From: Irineochytrium annulatum
Taxonomy: Eukaryota > Chytridiomycota > Chytridiomycetes > Chytridiales > Chytridiaceae
Length of the DNA stretch: 58,661 nt
Assembly: GCA_027600665.1 (NCBI GenBank)
Contig: JADGJL010000042.1
Location: forward strand, 1-58,661
Direction: 5' to 3'
Translations under genes and position numbers: made by a program
The notes under the pieces: model-generated
What the model was told of the DNA's origin: nothing
Seen by the model: the letters and a program-made list of their open reading frames with translations, nothing else
Databases searched by the model: none
Shown: positions 44,541 to 54,900 of the stretch, in pieces
Layout of the letters: each line of letters begins with the position of its first letter
Position numbering within the stretch: position 1 is the stretch's first letter

Positions 44541-46196
44541 CTACCTTGCCCTCGAATATGCTTTCCCTGTGTTCGCAGACGATTTAATGGTCGGCATATT
44601 TACGAGCGATGAAGCGAAGTCTTTATCCTGTTGGTTACCATGCCGCCGGAGCTCCTCCCTGCGGTGACGGTAAACGATTACCCAAGCAAAAATTAACGAC
44701 TCCAACTTACTCCTTTTGCGCCCGCATCGCATCCACCGATTGTTCCGGAAAAAGGCTGAAATCGAGCGTGTCCTCCTTCTCAACTGCAGGTACGAGTTAG
44801 CGATGGGATGTCGTGCTCGGAAAGCACAACGGACCATCTTTTGGCGGAAAGTACTTCGTAAAGTCTGCCATCCATGAGGAATGCTTGCCCGCTTGCCCCT
44901 TCCCGACGGCGTCGCGCTCTTTCGCCATGTCAGATGGAGGGACCCCGATCTGGGAAAGTGAATCCTGGCCTAAACCACAAAATGGATAAGAAACACGCTT
45001 TGAAACAGAGTAAAGCGAGCCTGCGATGACTACTAGCGGTTTGTTATGATCCACGGTCATTTCCTGAAGTGGATTTGATCGAAAAGCGTGAAAGTTGAGG
45101 AGTTTGCGGGCCTGATAATGTCAGCAATCAATGCTTTAACACGGAGCAGCAGAATGCAGTCACCTTAGAACTTGAAGCCTCGTCCTTGAGACTGGCGAAG
45201 AGAAGCGAGGCCCCGTTGGTATGTGCGATAAATCGGAACAACCGACTGATAAACTTCCGTTTTTCAGGCTCCATATCCCGAAAGACGTCATACTTAGAGC
45301 CGATTATGACGATAGGGACGGGACAGGGCTGCATCTCGCTACTGGGAAATATCACGGGATATCAGATCGCGTTCGCAAACGTGACGATACATGCTTTTTC
45401 AGGTCGGGCTGATCAGGCCCGAAACGCTTTAACGCGAATGCTCGTAACGCCTGAATACAAGGGATTAGGATGAAAATGAAGGTGCAATTCCTGCCTTCGG
45501 CCGCTTCGATCCCCGTGACTCCAGCCCGTCCAGTAAGACCTTCACACGTGCGTGAATTTTCTTTATGAAGTGCTCCAAGGTCGGCACTGATTCTTCGGGC
45601 TATTGTTTATCGGAATAATGGTTAAGACAGTCTGTAGCTATGTCCAAACCTCCGACAAGTCCGCGACAAGTACGAAGGTCGTCAGATGGACATTTGACTC
45701 ACTAATGGGGATTTCGATCAAATCCGACAAAAATGTGCCTCCAGCTGATGATATTTATTAAGCGATGCCGGGAATCCACCGACCTAGCTCCCATATATGG
45801 CACACATCTTTCACAGTCCCTCGAGTATTTCTTGCAAATCTGCATAGCTGTTAGAATGAACTGAACGACCTTTTTACACCTGTACTCCAACGCAACAGTT
45901 GGGTTCGGCACATCGTCCTTGTTGCGTAGCCTGTGAATCAAGGATGTCTTTCCCGCCCTCTTGCTTCCGCAGACAATAATTGAGGTCTCGATTCCGTCGT
46001 CCGGGCCTGGATTTGGGGGCGATGCCGTGAGCAGAAAGACGAAGGATTCGCTCAAGGTCGAAGAAGGAAGGGAGTTTTACGCACTTAATGTAGCATTTGC
46101 TCCGGCGTTCTTCTTTTCACGTTCCTTCGCCTCCTTCACTAGCGTCCAGATATCCTTTCGAGTCGACGTTGCCGGCTGCTCGTGATCACGGTCCAT
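44541..46196 (-). CDS. DYNC2LI1: cytoplasmic dynein-2 light intermediate chain, 11 exons
   Basis: Exons 46196-46085, 46006-45880, 45830-45784, 45738-45650, 45599-45495, 45450-45391, 45334-45164, 45111-45021, 44969-44835, 44783-44711, 44658-44541 give 375 residues (human about 351). Landmarks: [10 protein letters not shown]-loop [82 protein letters not shown]; and FPPK near the end. It is a subunit of the retrograde intraflagellar-transport motor, so it implies a flagellated stage. Two introns (after 45495 and after 45021) use GC donors; the second is 51 nt, in frame and without stop. The exon chain is strongly supported by the family motifs. Confidence 0.93.
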
Positions 46197-46262
46197 TTGG
46201 GGCTTGAAAGCGGAGTTTGTATTGTGGTGGTCGTCTATAACCGGCGTGCGGGGAACTCAGCG
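46197..46262. promoter_or_regulatory. 66-bp bidirectional promoter of two ciliary genes
   Basis: The start codons of DYNC2LI1 (minus) and CATIP (plus) are 66 bp apart. No X-box-like RFX site is obvious by eye in the 66 bp itself. Confidence 0.6.
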
Positions 46263-47509
46263 ATGATGACGCACGCATCCGAGGGCGCTATGCAGTTTCT
46301 AGTCGAGCTTGGGGAGAAGGGCGTCTGCCCGGAGTTCCTCTTTACTGACCGGCTCCCACTGTACGAGAAGCTGACGGCCCGGCCTGTCGGCCAGACGGTC
46401 GTGATCATCCGGGAGGGCGTCGAGAAGGGGAAGCCCTGCTACTTCGTCAGCGTCAACACCGAGGCCAAGATGTCCTCGACGACGAGTTACAGCAACACGT
46501 TGACGGCATACGTCACCGCCTCCCTCGAAACCATCTCCCAGTCCGTCTTCGAGGTCGCCGTCACGTCAGAGTGTACGACGGAGCGCGTGATGGAGGTCAC
46601 GACACTGGCTGACGGGCACATTAACGTTTCGGAGTCCGTAACCGACAAGGATGACACAAGCTTCACCTTCGCGCCAGCCCAAGTACGGGGTTTGATTCTC
46701 GACGGGGCGCAGAGGGTGCTGTTCCGGGCGCTGGCAAGGGCCAAGACATTCCAACTTCTTTGGCTCTTGACGTACACAGATGGCTTACTCCACAAGCGGA
46801 CGTACAACATCCAGCCGAACGTTTCTCGGCAGAGCGCGCTGCAGGAGAAGACAAACCTTACTAAAGTCAGCACGGCCATCGACCGGTCAGCGAGCTCGGT
46901 CCCGCAGACGGCGGACGGGAGGGGCGGGAGGCTTGGGCTCAGGGCAAGCACGATGGAGGCCGTGTCGGTTACGGATCTGGTTAGAAGGGCAAGAGAGGAT
47001 GACGGATTCAACGACAACCTGGAGGACATAAAATACGAGGCGTACTTCTTTTCGTCAGGCCAGTGCGCGTACATGATATCGTCGCATGATCAATGGGAGG
47101 CGGAGGTTACTATAAAGCATGAAGAAGGTATTTGCATGCTGTAGTGAACGTGTAGTACTAATAATCGCTTATAAGTCCCCCCTCTTCCGTCGGACCCTTT
47201 AGATACACGTGACTTTGGTGGGAATATTGAGCTGATCTCTGAATTCAAGCAGCGAAAGGTACGAGTGTGGTATAACAATACATATGGTGACTATATTACA
47301 GGAGGAAATAAGTAAAGAACATGCAGCCTACATCAAGCATCATCCAGAATTAAAGTTAGTCTTTGAAGATTACGGTTGGGCACGTCTAATTGGTCCAATC
47401 AAGACAAATCATGGCAGACTACCTTCAGCACGTCCTTCACCGCAAACCCGACGACGTATTTAAGTTCACCGCCACATGGTTGAGACCCGCAGCAGAGCAA
47501 GAACGGTAG
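46263..47509 (+). CDS. CATIP: ciliogenesis-associated TTC17-interacting protein (CATIP), 4 exons
   Basis: Exons 46263-47127, 47203-47258, 47302-47354, 47404-47509 give 359 residues (human about 387). The N-terminal EGAMQFLVELG...EFLFTDRLPL corresponds to the CATIP start. The C-terminus EEISKEHAAYIKHHPEL, then MADYLQHVLHRKPDDVFKF, aligns closely with the conserved CATIP end (YLRQHPE, ALISDFLLFLL, PEDVVTFA in human, from memory). In vertebrates CATIP binds TTC17 and promotes actin polymerisation and ciliogenesis. Here it is probably needed for the zoospore flagellum. The first ATG of the frame was used; the frame upstream reaches into the DYNC2LI1 start only through GTG. Confidence 0.88.
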
Positions 47510-47609
47510 CAATAATACATGTCACAGAAGCTAATGCGACTGTCCTTCCACGGATATGTTTTATTATTCAAACGCCTCGATTGCAGCAAAAAAGAATATT
47601 CTATTTGAA

Positions 47610-48550
47610 TTAAAGCGCAAGCACTGCAATGTCCTCGCCAACGTCATCAGCACCATCATCATTAATGTCAACAGCCAGGAACTCAAACAAGAACGCCGCA
47701 ACGTCCTCTTCGAACAACCCGTGAACGTCCTCCGACGTGAACAAACGATCACCCGCATCCCGGTCATGCAGCGCCACAAACCCCCTCATCTCCGCCATCT
47801 CCGTGCTCTCATGCAGCTTAGAGATCTCATTATCCTCTCGAGGAGAACGTGTCAGTCGCCGCAACGCCCTCATCATCGCCCTCGACGCCAGATACTCCGC
47901 CAACCTTGCCTGCTCGCCATCTCGTGAACGCGCGCAGGCTAGCAACGCCGCAGCAATTTCCTTCCATGCCATGTAGTCCGTTGTCCGCAGCTCTAAATAC
48001 CTTCGGAACCCCCTCACGGCGTCCTCCTGCGATCCTTTGAGCGCCAGCAGCTTTGAGTGAAAGAACAGGATACCCGGGTCGTGCGACATCTCGATGGCCG
48101 GCTGGAGCAAAGTGAGCGCCTCGTTGATGTCCCCCAGACGCCAGGCGCACCGAGACGCGAGGTCGTAGATCTCGTGGTGAAGGATGGGCTTCCGTCGGCG
48201 AGCGTTGCAGGCGATCCATCGGCGGGCAAGGGGAAGGGCGTCGCTATAGCGACGGAGGAGATAAAGCCGCTCGATACCGCTCAGGAGCTCGTTCGGGCCC
48301 ATTTTCGTATCGAATTGGGCTTCAAAAGACTGCGGTTTGTCCAGGACCCACTGTGAAGCCGGGTTAGGAGACCCACTCGCATGCGAAAGCATTCTTGAGG
48401 TCCGCACAGTCTGATGAAATAGAAAATGGCGATCGCACTCACGCCTTCATGGACCCATCGCGCCGTGTAATCCTGCGGCCGCGTGCTACGCTTCGCCTTC
48501 GGCGACGGCACGTGGAAGAGGTCGAGGTCGAAGCTGTTGGCGAAGTCCAT
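47610..48550 (-). CDS. TPR-like helical-repeat protein, 2 exons
   Basis: Exons 48550-48443 and 48350-47610 give 282 residues; the intron is 92 nt with GGC|GTGAGT. Pairs of helices such as GIERLYLLRRYSDALPLARRW, EIYDLASRCAWRLGDINEALTLL and ILFFHSKLLALKGSQEDAVRGFRRYL have the spacing and small/large residues of tetratricopeptide repeats. The N-terminus MDFANSFDLDLFHVPSPK and the acidic C-terminus (VDINDDGADDVGED) are disordered. I do not recognise the exact family. Its start codon is 37 bp from prefoldin subunit 5 on the other strand and its stop is 100 bp from CATIP's. Confidence 0.7.
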
Positions 48551-48587
48551 TCCGATTTCCTCACCTGACAACCCCAATCGACCAACG

Positions 48588-49175
48588 ATGGAGCAGATTA
48601 ACCTGGCGGACCTGCCCCTGCAACAGCTGCACGGGGCACGGTCGCAGATGGAGGAGGTGCGGATCTTTGAGCGGTTTTGTTCGACTGTGGCGACCAACGC
48701 GATGCTGCGCAGGAACTTCAACACCTCACCAGCTCGTACGCGGCGCTCAAGCAGGCGCAGGCCAAATTCAACGACGGCGTTGACTCGCTGAACAGCATCG
48801 CGGGGAAGGAGTCTCGTGAGTTTTTATTATCTTGTTTACACTCACGGAGCAAATATCCTTGCTAACCACCTCCCAAAGGCCCCGTACTGGTGCCCCTGAC
48901 GAACTCGTTGTACCTGCCTGGGGAACTTGCAGACGGAGAGAAGGTCATTGTGGACATTGGCACTGGGTACTTCGTGGAGAAAAAGATCCCGGACGCGAAA
49001 GAGTATTTTAAAACGAAGGTGGGATATTTGCGGGGGCAGCTCGAGAAGCTTCAGGAGACGATCACGCAGCGGCAGCAACAGCATCAGGTTTGGCTTGCTT
49101 TCAATGCGATTAAACTTAATCTTACCGCCGAAGGTATTGATTGAGGTGATTCAGTCGAAGTTGGATAAAAAGTAA
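48588..49175 (+). CDS. PFD5: prefoldin subunit 5, 4 exons
   Basis: Exons 48588-48656, 48713-48815, 48879-49087, 49134-49175 give 140 residues. Prefoldin-alpha layout: helix INLADLPLQQLHGARSQMEE-ELQHLTSSYAALK, hairpin VLVPLTNSLYLPGELADGEKVIVDIGTGYFVEK, and a second helix ending in VLIEVIQSKLDKK. PFD5 (yeast Gim5) is one of two alpha subunits of the hexamer that hands unfolded actin and tubulin to the chaperonin CCT. Phases and lengths fit the family. Confidence 0.95.
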
Positions 49176-50237
49176 TGGGGCGGATATGATTCTGGTTTGT
49201 AGTCCGTGATGGCTGACTGCAACTCTGGTTATGTGGGGGGGCGATGCCCTCATTTGCACATGTACTGTTTGCTGGGAATGCTGGCTGTGGGCCAATGTAT
49301 TTGATGTGATGCATTGCATTTAAAGAGTACATATTTATCTTGATCTTATGTTAATACATGCAAAGTTTAGAAGATCAAAACCTTAATTAATCCACAACAG
49401 GTCAGCTGCCATGGTCTTCTCCTTTCCCCAATGGCGGACCGCCTTTACTATGTCGCATGTCAGGTGGAACCATAGATATGTTTATTTGCGTATCCATATG
49501 CCCTAATCACCAAAAAGTGATTTCACACTAAGTTCCAAATGTTTCATCCAATAGAATCACGCTTCTTGGGGGCACCACAACACCAAATAGAACATTGGTG
49601 AAATAGAGTAGAAATGGTTAAGTGTAGCCAAAGTAGCGAGACTCAGCGAGCGTTGTCCGACGCGAGCAAAGGACCCGCCCTATACAGTTGGTGAAATCCA
49701 CAGGATCCTCCGAAGATCTACTTCATTGCCAATAATTAAAGGACGAGCTACCCCTTATCGACATTGACCAAGTTATGAAGATTACTCAAGGAGGCGAGAT
49801 AAGGTGTAAACACGTAAATGTGAGATCCAAAGTTGGGTCGATCCCACGCTCTATTCAGAGATTAGACTGGACTATGGATGCCGTCTATTATGACATTTCT
49901 TGAACGAAAGTACTGTACAAGTGTAATATAGTATGCCACGTCTCAATCTCGAAATGAGACACATAGCATAGGATCAGTCAGAATAGTGGGCGCATGTCAA
50001 ACTCTGCACCAATCATTTCGTTTGCCTAAGTTCGTCCAATCAGGCGGAGGAATGCGCACAATCAACGATTGAGTTTCGGTTGCACATCTCATGTTCAATT
50101 TTTGAGCAAACGACACACCTGCCTCGCTACGAATCCGAAGTGCAATCTCACGGCCAACGATCAAGGCCGCTATAACGGACTTGATCAAATAGCGAAACGG
50201 CGGTTTTTACCTAATATAATCTTCAGATACGACGGCG
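49176..50237. other. AT-rich spacer at the edge of the transposon region
   Basis: No gene recognised in about 1 kb. Composition drops to AT-rich after 49330, in line with old repeat sequence. Short frames only. Confidence 0.4.
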
Positions 50238-50640
50238 ATGTTGAACCAATCGACCTCGAAGGTGGAGACCGGAAAGTTTACCAGACATACTCTACAAGAA
50301 TACCAATATTGGCTCGAGACGAAGTTCCACGGAGCCCTACGTGATCAAGGATGTGCTGACCCATTCACCACACCGGACTTGACTTGGACGCCAGCTTGCC
50401 CTACCCGCGATGAGGGCGACCGGCTGCTGACTATAATGGTCGAGTCAAAGCACGGACGGATTACTCCAAGCAACACCAGAAAGCCTTGGGGATCCTTACG
50501 AATGCCGTGGCTGACCGCTCAGACATAATACGTTCTGAGTTGACAGCTTTCAAATTGCTACAGGACGTGGTTAACTATCTACGTGATAGGTTTAAGGTGA
50601 TCTCGCAGGTCACTGCTGTTGCGAGGTATGCGGTAAGGCA
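50238..50640 (+). pseudogene. Gag-like retroelement fragment, frameshifted
   Basis: From ATG 50238 a frame reads ...HTLQEYQYWLETKFHGALRDQG and, after a shift near 50460, QKALGILTNAVADRSD...LTAFKLLQDVVNYLRDRF. The pattern of a 'W...L...L...G' start followed by 'A...I...V' resembles the N-terminal Gag of copia-type elements. It ends abruptly where the opposite-strand LTR begins at 50648. Family call is tentative. Confidence 0.35.
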
Positions 50641-50647
50641 CTCAGTA

Positions 50648-50828
50648 TGATAACTTCACTTCAATTGTGTCTTACTCAAATTCTCTCTGGCAAAAACTAA
50701 TTGGCTAATTTCACTACACACTACACTTGACGTCAGGCAATATCAAATTCTACAGACAAAATAATACATGATACATATAAAAACTAATAATCAAGAATTA
50801 ATAAATTTCAACATAATAAATTTTAACA
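50648..50828 (-). repeat. 3' LTR of a Ty1/copia-like element
   Basis: On the minus strand the copia RNase H stop is followed by a polypurine tract (AGGGGGAG, 50829-50836). A 181-bp segment then begins TGTTAAAATT and ends GTTATCA, i.e. TG...CA. That is the standard RNase H, PPT, 3' LTR order. The other LTR is not in the window. Confidence 0.6.
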
Positions 50829-50855
50829 CTCCCCCTAATTCGTAGATTAGGAGTT

Positions 50856-51160
50856 TTAAATTTCATATGATTTTAAATTCATACGTTCGCGATGGTACAA
50901 AAACCTCGGTCTTGGTAAAGGCTTGGTCATTATATCCGCTATCATATCTTGGGTGTCTAATTTCAAAATTCTCATCTCCGAACTTTCAACAGCATCGCGT
51001 AGGTAATTGCACTTAACTAACACGTGCTTCGTTCCAGGTAACCTCTTGCGGCTCTCGACGGTCTTGATGGTGCCGTTGTTATCTTGGTACCAGGTAATCT
51101 TGGTTTCTTCTTCGGAAAATCCCAATTCGATTAACAATGTTTGAATCCATTCATATTCTA
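50856..51160 (-). pseudogene. Ty1/copia RNase H C-terminal fragment
   Basis: The minus-strand frame contains EYEWIQTLLIELG, ITWYQDNNGTIKTV, GTKHVLVKCNYLRDAV and DMIADIMTKPLPRPRF. These are the signature end of copia Pol (D-N-x-x-A/T-I, H-x-x-x-K-Y-x-x-L-R, ADxxTKPL). Only the last 100 or so residues remain; the element is cut off near 51160 by unrelated sequence. Confidence 0.85.
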
Positions 51161-51448
51161 CACCCCCGTCAGCTGGAGGCGAATTTGGGCACTTTCCCGA
51201 AGATTCGCTTTCCAGCGCTTCTGTGCGGGCGCGACGAAGCGCTATTTGCTGTAAAATTCCTTTTTAAAGCGCTTTTTCAATTTCGCAGTCAAGGCGCCCT
51301 GGGCAGCGCGCCCACAAGGTGAGTCGGCAGGTAAAGCGCTTGTACGCGCCCCACCACCAAGTCGCTCTCCGCCGTCTTGGCAGTCCGCCCTCAATCTGTG
51401 TGAAGGATACGAGTTCGCAGAGGTATATCTGCAGGTAAGTGCAGCTCC

Positions 51449-51580
51449 TTATGGGCTCAGCGTGGCTCAAATCACTTGTATTCTTCTTATTGGCTAATTC
51501 GGCTTGTAGCTGTTATGGGCTCAGCGTGGCTCAAATCACTTGTATTCTTCTTATTGGCTAATTCGGCTCAGCTACAAGCC
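51449..51580. repeat. 56-bp direct duplication bounded by 12-bp inverted repeats
   Basis: The 56-bp unit starting TTATGGGCTCAGC occurs at 51449-51504 and again, identical, at 51513-51568. The second copy is flanked by GGCTTGTAGCTG (51501-51512) and its exact reverse complement CAGCTACAAGCC (51569-51580). Confidence 0.85.
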
Positions 51581-51726
51581 TTTTATAGTCAACGCTAGAA
51601 ATTCTCTTAAGTTCTCAGACTAATGCACTCCTTGGTAACTACAGGCAAAGTACTAAATAAAATTCTTGATAATCTAGATAAAATATGAGGCTACAATGTC
51701 TACTAACATTGTAACAAATTAATTCT

Positions 51727-51800
51727 ACTCCTTACAAAGATATAAAGAAAATAAAGATGAGATCCTAATGTGTGATTCGAACTCTGGTCATAATCGTCAT
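51727..51800. repeat. inverted repeat, left copy
   Basis: 74 bp that match, in reverse complement, 58586-58659 at all but about three positions. The two copies face each other and enclose the whole Plavaka-like element and the truncated unknown gene. Confidence 0.85.
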
Positions 51801-51995
51801 AATCTGCGATTGCAGGGAACTTGTTAGTCGCAGTAATAAACATCATGTATAATTTTTTTTTTGCCACTGCTTAATACTATGTATATATACTTCATGTATT
51901 CAGTGTTTTGCCACTGCGTATAACACTATGTATATATACTTTACATGTAATCTCCATCATTCTCGAAATAGAGAACGCTGTAAGCATGGTCAAGC

Positions 51996-54900
51996 TCAAC
52001 CATTAGATTCAAAGGCCTCGTGCCGTGGTGTCCTCCGTAAAAAGTAACATTGTACATATCCGAGTTTGTGGTCTTGAACCGTCGGCAGCATATCATTCTC
52101 CCTTGGTGGTGGCGATATCAATTGAGCATGTCGAGTTCTGTCCTTGAGGTAATTCACAAAGTTGCTGCCGTCGTCAAGTTGTATGCCTTCCCTCACATAT
52201 ATAGCCCAAATTACAGCATGATAGACATTGTCGTCATGGCGGGGAACGGCTGTCTTGACTATGTCTTGCCGTTCTACCTCCATAATGTCCTTTTCACAGG
52301 CAAACAGCTTCTGTCTTTTGAGGCCGCAGACGCGATCCTGCTCCTGACGTAGCAGTTCCTTGTGCGGTTCCCGTAGACTCGTTATTAGCTGTTGCAAAGA
52401 CTCCTGCTGGAGCTCTGGCCACAGAAGCGGAGGCTGTTGGAGCGGTTGGAGTGGAGGCTGCTGGGGCTCAGGAGATATCTGCGCATATTGATCTATGATG
52501 TCGTTAATGGTGTAGCCCAGCTTGAGCTCGATCAGGTCATAGTAGGATACGTCGCTGTTAAATGTGAAACGCAGATGGATGTTGGCGGCCTCTCGTGGGC
52601 CGATAACCTCAACGGCGATGAATTGGTGGGGCAAGGTTTTATACTCCCAGATGCATATACAAGTGCGTAATAAGGACGCAAGGGCTATAATTGTGTACTT
52701 GTCGCCGTACACTCCTGGATTGCTCATTATCTTGTAGTATTCGTCGACTTCGTCATCGTTCTCGGCCAGCGTACGATTCAAATATTTTTCCAGTGCTCAT
52801 TTTGAATTGCTGTCAAATCCATTTCGCTTTGGAAATGCGAGCTTCTGCAATGCGCGGACTGCCTCTTTACGAAGTTGCAGGTGTGCGACTTTGTGCCCCT
52901 GCATTTGTAGTCCCATCTCGATGGCTCGAAACTGACAGTTTCCATCTCCTCCGATAGGATGCACGAATCTCCAAGCGTTGTCAGCGATCAGCGGAAGGTT
53001 AAGTCGTAAAAAGTCAACAGGAACAAGGACAATTTCTTTAGCAGTTCCACCATCTTAAAAAAATTAGCTTTGTGAGCTGGAGGGCATATACCTGACTGTG
53101 TCGCCATTGGGTTCGTGCAGGCGGCCTGGTCATTTTGTGTGCCATCGCCTGTCCTACTAGTTACGGTGTTGTCCTTCCGAGTTCTTCGTTGTTTGCGACC
53201 TAATAGATACTTGACAACAAGCCCTTTGTCCACCTTCAGCTCGTCAGCAAGGTCAATGGTTAACTGATTTTTGGTTGCTACTTCCGCCAGCCAGTACTCG
53301 TCCTCAATCAGCTGCATTTTAGCTTTCTGCATGGCATTCCAGGAGTGCCTCGGGTGTGTAGCCACCGACGACGTTGACGACGTTTCGGACGATATTGAAC
53401 TGTCAGAAAAACCTGAAATCTCTGACAAATATTCCTGTTTGTCCACAGCAATATCAGGAATTTCAATGCCATCTGGGGGAGAAAAGCAATAGCTCTCTGC
53501 AATTAATTCTGGTGTAAACTGAACAGCCTTTGGGTACTCGATTTCGTTGAGATCGTTTAAAATTGGCCATGTGTGTATGCAAAAAATGTTAAGAATGTAT
53601 CTTGGGTTGGAGAGACAATGGTCGATTTCCCACACTTTCCTTTCGTTCTCGTTCTTTTTTTGACGCTTATTGAACTTGCACACGGTCAAATCACAGTAAT
53701 GTTGAATGTTGATTGACGTGCAGTCATGCATTTTTGCTTCAACGATGACAGGCTTGCCCGGCTTTACAAATATCGGACATTTATTAACACGATCAGTGTG
53801 CCACTCCCCGACTCGGCCCGGCTCACGTTGCAAAACATCAAGAATTAATTTGCGCCCGTTGACTTCCTTGATCAGGGCCACATCGTGTTTGGGACCTCTG
53901 CGAACAACAACACCGTTTCCGACTGAAAACATCATGACGGCATCCTTCCCATGCTCCTCCTCGCTCCCTCCCATGTCATATTCATTGTAGGAAAATGGCT
54001 CGACAAAAACACCTCTGTGCCTAGCTCCCTCAGGCTCCAGCCAATATCCGCCAGAGTGAACGAGCTCATCGTACACTGATTGTATCCAACGTCACGAGAA
54101 GTATTTCCACGATTTGTGTGCTGAATTCCATCTCGAATAACTCCATTTTTTGACTCATGTTTTTCAGTCGCAAACAGCCGTGCTGGCCCAAACTGGCGAA
54201 CGTTAGCTGGCAGATGGCGTAGAAGATGTGCTTTTAGAGTCAAAAATTCCCAGCAGAATGGCGAGTACAGCGCGGATTTGATTAAGGCATCAGTTAAACA
54301 CTCCAGCTGATCAATATAGGCATCCATATCTGCGATTTCAGGGATGTAAACGTGGGCCGTGAATTTCGACAGCGCTACCCATACAGCTTGGATTGATGCC
54401 GGCACTAATTGATCAAGAACAATGGGTGCCATTTGCGCAAACACCTTTATGTCCTTCCCTTGTAGCGAGCCAACATAATGAACCTGTGCGTCACTTAGCA
54501 TACGTAAGCGTTCAGCACACCAACCAGCTCGGTGCCCCCAAATTTACTTAGAAAACCAAGAGTTGAAGGTGTTGATTCGCTGAATGAGAATTGGCTTAAC
54601 ATTTATAGGCTCTGTCGGCAAGTCATCCATTGTCTTCTGCATAGCGTATTTCAACACGCCTAGTAATATTGTATGCAAAACTTCCACAGGAAAATCCTCA
54701 AAGTTGCCGATAAAAGGTTGCTCACCCTCAAACCCAAAAAGCGGATTTAAATTTGGTGTTGCATAGCCCAACGAGCTCAGAACAAATCTATCCAAAATTG
54801 CTAGCTTTCGAAGTTCGTTGGCCCAGGCCTCCGTATGAAATTGTACAGCATCTTTAGTAGGCTTCACCTTCAGCCCAGACTTCTTCTTAAAGGTGCGAGG

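Larger units (their letters stand above)
51165..51800 (-). repeat. LTR-like repeat with TATA box
   Basis: Read on the minus strand it begins TGACGATTATGACC at 51799. It contains TATAAAAGG near 51582-51590, a direct duplication (51449-51504 and 51513-51568) and runs to the junction with the copia fragment. A 74-bp piece of its start recurs in inverted orientation at 58586-58659. Features fit a solo or truncated LTR, but the far end is not defined. Confidence 0.5.
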
